Part shown: piece after piece, positions 62,063-64,000 of the stretch
Numbering within the stretch: position 1 is the first letter of the stretch
Layout: each line of letters opens with the position of its first letter
NCBI GenBank assembly: GCA_964441755.1
Contig: CAYTVG010000005.1
Span: forward strand, 183,192 to 247,191
Direction of reading: 5' to 3'
Origin: JAUMBM01 sp964441755
GTDB taxonomy: Bacteria; Bacteroidota; Bacteroidia; Chitinophagales; Saprospiraceae
DNA: 64,000 bases
Made by a program: the position numbers and the translations under genes
The notes under the pieces: model-generated
What the model saw: the letters and a program-made list of their open reading frames with translations, nothing else
Databases searched by the model: none
Told to the model about the DNA's origin: nothing

Positions 62063-62099
62063 ACCTATCGCCCTCAGGCATAGGTGTCTTTTTGTTTTG
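62063..62099 (+). terminator. Second intrinsic terminator before rpoA
   Basis: ACCTAT-C-GCC (62063-62072) pairs with GGC-ATAGGT (62077-62085) with one bulge and a CTCA loop, followed by GTCTTTTTGTTTT. The strong T-tract makes it terminator-like. It ends 46 bases before the rpoA ATG. Confidence 0.7.
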
Positions 62100-62144
62100 T
62101 TGAAGCAGGACCTTATTCTTTCCCAACTAAGCAGTTAATCATCT

Positions 62145-63143
62145 ATGAGTATACTGAATTTTCAGAAGCCTGAAAAAATCGTAATGCAGAAATCAAATGA
62201 TTTCGAAGGGCTTTTTGAGTTTAAGCCACTGGAACCTGGCTTTGGCCAAACCATTGGCAATTCACTGCGGCGTGTACTCCTGTCTTCACTCGAAGGCTAT
62301 GCCATAAGTGCAGTGCGCATCGCTGGGGTCGATCACGAATTCGGTACTATCCGTGGAGTAGTGGAAGATGTGGTTGAAATAATCCTCAATCTCAAACAAA
62401 TCCGATTGAAGCAGCTGCTTTCTGATGATGATGTAAGGGAGGAAAAGATTTATCTCACTATTACTGGTAAAGAGGAGTTTAGGGCTAGTGAAATAGAGGA
62501 GCATACCAATGTTTTCAAGGTAATGAATCCTGATCTTCTGATTTGCACCATGGAGCCTTTCGTCAATCTTGAGGTTGAACTAACTGTCACCAAAGGTAGA
62601 GGTTATGTGCCGGCGGATGAAAATTTGCCCAAAGATGCACCTATCGGTGTAATCCCTGTTGATGCAATTTATACGCCTATTAAAAACGTTGCCTATTTTA
62701 TCGATAATACAAGGGTGGGTCAGCGTACAGACTATGAACGACTTACCATAGAGGTTAAAACGGATGGAACAATTCATCCTGAAGATGCCATCAAGGAAGC
62801 TTCCCGTATCCTTATTCAACACCTGATGTTGATAACAGACGAGAATATTACTTTCGATGATGTCTCAACTCGCGAGGATACGATTGTCGATGAGCATATT
62901 CTTCACATGCGTAAGTTACTCAAAACTTCGCTGGAAGATCTCGACTTGTCTGTACGTGCTTATAACTGTCTCAAAGCAGCGAAAATAAATACTTTAGCAG
63001 AGCTGGTTCGCTATGATACGCATGAACTACTCAAATTCAGGAATTTTGGTAAAAAATCCTTAGTCGAAATTGAGGAGTTGCTACAGGAAAAAGGTCTCAC
63101 CTTTGGAATGGATCTTAGTAAGTATAAGCTCGAAGAGGATTAG
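62145..63143 (+). CDS. rpoA: DNA-directed RNA polymerase subunit alpha
   Basis: RpoA, 332 residues. The N-terminal assembly domain carries PGFGQTIGNSLRRVLLSSLEGYAISAV and the DHEFGTIRGVVEDVVEIILNLK segment. A linker leads to the C-terminal domain (LLKTSLEDLDLSVRAYNCLKAAKINTLAELV...LKFRNFGKKSLVEIEELL) that contacts DNA UP elements and activators. It is preceded by two terminator-like hairpins but no perfect promoter; TATTCTTT at about 62113 is the closest -7-like sequence. rplQ follows after 160 bases. Confidence 0.98.
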   Translation: MSILNFQKPEKIVMQKSNDFEGLFEFKPLEPGFGQTIGNSLRRVLLSSLEGYAISAVRIAGVDHEFGTIRGVVEDVVEIILNLKQIRLKQLLSDDDVREEKIYLTITGKEEFRASEIEEHTNVFKVMNPDLLICTMEPFVNLEVELTVTKGRGYVPADENLPKDAPIGVIPVDAIYTPIKNVAYFIDNTRVGQRTDYERLTIEVKTDGTIHPEDAIKEASRILIQHLMLITDENITFDDVSTREDTIVDEHILHMRKLLKTSLEDLDLSVRAYNCLKAAKINTLAELVRYDTHELLKFRNFGKKSLVEIEELLQEKGLTFGMDLSKYKLEED

Positions 63144-63303
63144 ATTTTTTGCCCGGGTTATCCTCGGGTGATTTCATCTATAAGCAGGTAAACTTTCATT
63201 AAGTTTTCTTAACTGCAATAACCGGCTAATCGCTCCTACTTGCCTGCGGTAATAAACGAATGTTTAGCGATTAGTTTGCGTGTTGCGATGTAATTCTTTT
63301 GTT

Positions 63304-63780
63304 ATGCGTCACGGTAATAAGGTTAATCATCTCGGCCGGAAAACTGGCCACCGTTCAGCTCTGCTGAAAAACTTGGCTATATCGCTTATTGCGCACAAGC
63401 GTATTAATACTACCTTAGCCAAGGCAAAAGTGCTTCGTGGTTTCATTGAACCATTGATCACTAAGTCAAAAGACAATACTACTCACTCTCGCAGGGTTGT
63501 ATTTACCTATCTCCAGAACAAAGAGGCCGTTAAGGAGCTCTTTGGAGTTATTGCACCAGAGGTCGGAGATCGTCCAGGTGGGTATGTACGGGTCATTAAA
63601 ACTGGATTCCGCCGAGGTGACGGATCAGAAATGGCTATGATTGAATTTGTAGACTTCAATAAAGTCTATCAGCCAGGTAAATCAGAGGATGCCGCCAAGA
63701 AAACTCGCCGACGCAGAGGTGGCAAGGCCAAATCAGGGGCTCTTGAGACGAGTACTCCCGATTCTGATACTGAAGAGTAG
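63304..63780 (+). CDS. rplQ: 50S ribosomal protein L17 with charged C-terminal tail
   Basis: L17, 158 residues from ATG 63304 (MRHGNKVNHLGRKTGHRSALLKNLAISLI); an upstream in-frame start would add eight unrelated residues. The core ends around TGFRRGDGSEMAMIEFVDFN at about residue 118. The remaining 40 residues (KVYQPGKSEDAAKKTRRRRG and an acidic Ser/Thr end) are an extension common in Bacteroidota. It closes the ribosomal block. Confidence 0.97.
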   Translation: MRHGNKVNHLGRKTGHRSALLKNLAISLIAHKRINTTLAKAKVLRGFIEPLITKSKDNTTHSRRVVFTYLQNKEAVKELFGVIAPEVGDRPGGYVRVIKTGFRRGDGSEMAMIEFVDFNKVYQPGKSEDAAKKTRRRRGGKAKSGALETSTPDSDTEE

Positions 63781-63828
63781 TTTAGAATAAGCAGGAAAAA
63801 CAAATTTCAATTTTACTGAACTTTTTTC

Positions 63829-63858
63829 TTGCACAAATCAAAACTCGTCGTATCTTTG
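63829..63858 (+). promoter_or_regulatory. Canonical promoter at the right edge, with 5' hairpin
   Basis: TTG at 63829-63831 and TATCTTTG at 63851-63858 are spaced by 19 bases, an ideal match. A small hairpin TCCCG-AAAG-CGGGA (63862-63875) follows directly, so the RNA would begin with it. The controlled gene lies at or beyond the window edge. Confidence 0.8.
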
Positions 63859-63969
63859 CAGTCCCGAAAGCGGGATGACAAAACAGATTGAAACGCGATT
63901 CGAGGGTGTATGTTCTGCAAACAGTTGCGGGTTTATACATTAGGGGATAAGCGTGAAGATAACGCGAAG

Positions 63970-64000
63970 ATGGCTAATCAGAAGGATTGGTTATTGTTAG
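63970..64000 (+). CDS. Possible start of a protein-coding gene cut by the right edge
   Basis: An ATG at 63970 opens a frame (MANQKDWLLL) that is still open at the edge. It lies about 110 bases downstream of the canonical promoter. Only ten codons are visible, so neither reality nor identity can be established. Confidence 0.3.
   Translation, partial: MANQKDWLLL

Noticed and set aside
63880..63970. Possible tRNA gene downstream of the right-edge promoter, suggested by an ATTCGAGGG segment
   Set aside because: No acceptor stem, anticodon arm or consensus T-loop could be folded around it.

Overview
The window is a piece of a Bacteroidota chromosome with roughly even base composition. Several features point to this phylum. 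Promoters fit the TAnnTTTG type, with TTG about 19-21 bases upstream in the best cases. Shine-Dalgarno sequences are nearly absent. SPII-type lipoproteins, tandem OmpH-like chaperones next to murI, and a Brp/Blh + proteorhodopsin pair are all present. The str/S10/spc/alpha ribosomal superoperon contains no tuf and no adk. Gene content resembles a marine or aquatic member of the Saprospiria (Lewinella-like), but that placement is inference.

Left part, 1-20.5 kb. A minus-strand starch/maltose module runs beta-phosphoglucomutase, GH65 maltose phosphorylase, a small lipoprotein, a GH13 amylase lipoprotein and a GH13 cyclomaltodextrinase/neopullulanase cut by the left edge. It lies just downstream of mfd. 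Then come a DUF4332-like helix-hairpin-helix protein, a secreted esterase-like alpha/beta hydrolase, a GH3-family acyl-amido synthetase-like protein and an EamA/DMT permease, all on the minus strand. A TraB/GumN protein and an AddA-like UvrD helicase with an apparently dead nuclease domain are on the plus strand. A second alpha/beta hydrolase and cysS follow on the minus strand.

Phototrophy locus, 20.7-22.6 kb. blh (beta-carotene cleavage to retinal) and a DTE-type proton-pumping rhodopsin form one minus-strand unit with its own -7 element and a good terminator. The rhodopsin has a glycine at the position that opens the carotenoid-binding window in xanthorhodopsin. This is the most biologically interesting locus here.

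Middle part, 23-44 kb. An M24 peptidase is translationally coupled to an MgtC/DUF4010 membrane protein. Then follow gpmI, an unknown lipoprotein, a large M16 peptidase, rpoN, two OmpH/Skp-like chaperones and murI, which contains a striking perfect hairpin. A type-I-secretion-like ABC/HlyD/TolC operon with an atypical ATPase is divergent from an ECF sigma factor across an AT-rich region with helically phased repeats. A gamma-carbonic-anhydrase-like protein, prfC and msrB complete the block.

Right part, 44-63.8 kb. One co-oriented block holds rpsL-rpsG-fusA, rpsJ-rplC-D-W-B-rpsS-rplV-rpsC, rplP-rpmC-rpsQ-rplN-X-E-rpsN-H-rplF-R-rpsE-rpmD-rplO-secY-map-infA-rpmJ-rpsM-K-D, and rpoA-rplQ. Canonical or near-canonical promoters precede rpsL, rplP and infA. 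Hairpins or terminator-like structures lie in the fusA/rpsJ, rpsN/rpsH, rpmD/rplO and rpsD/rpoA gaps. No tRNA, rRNA, CRISPR array, insertion sequence or prophage was recognised. No wholly new multi-gene system is evident; the findings are unusual variants and regulatory structures within known systems.
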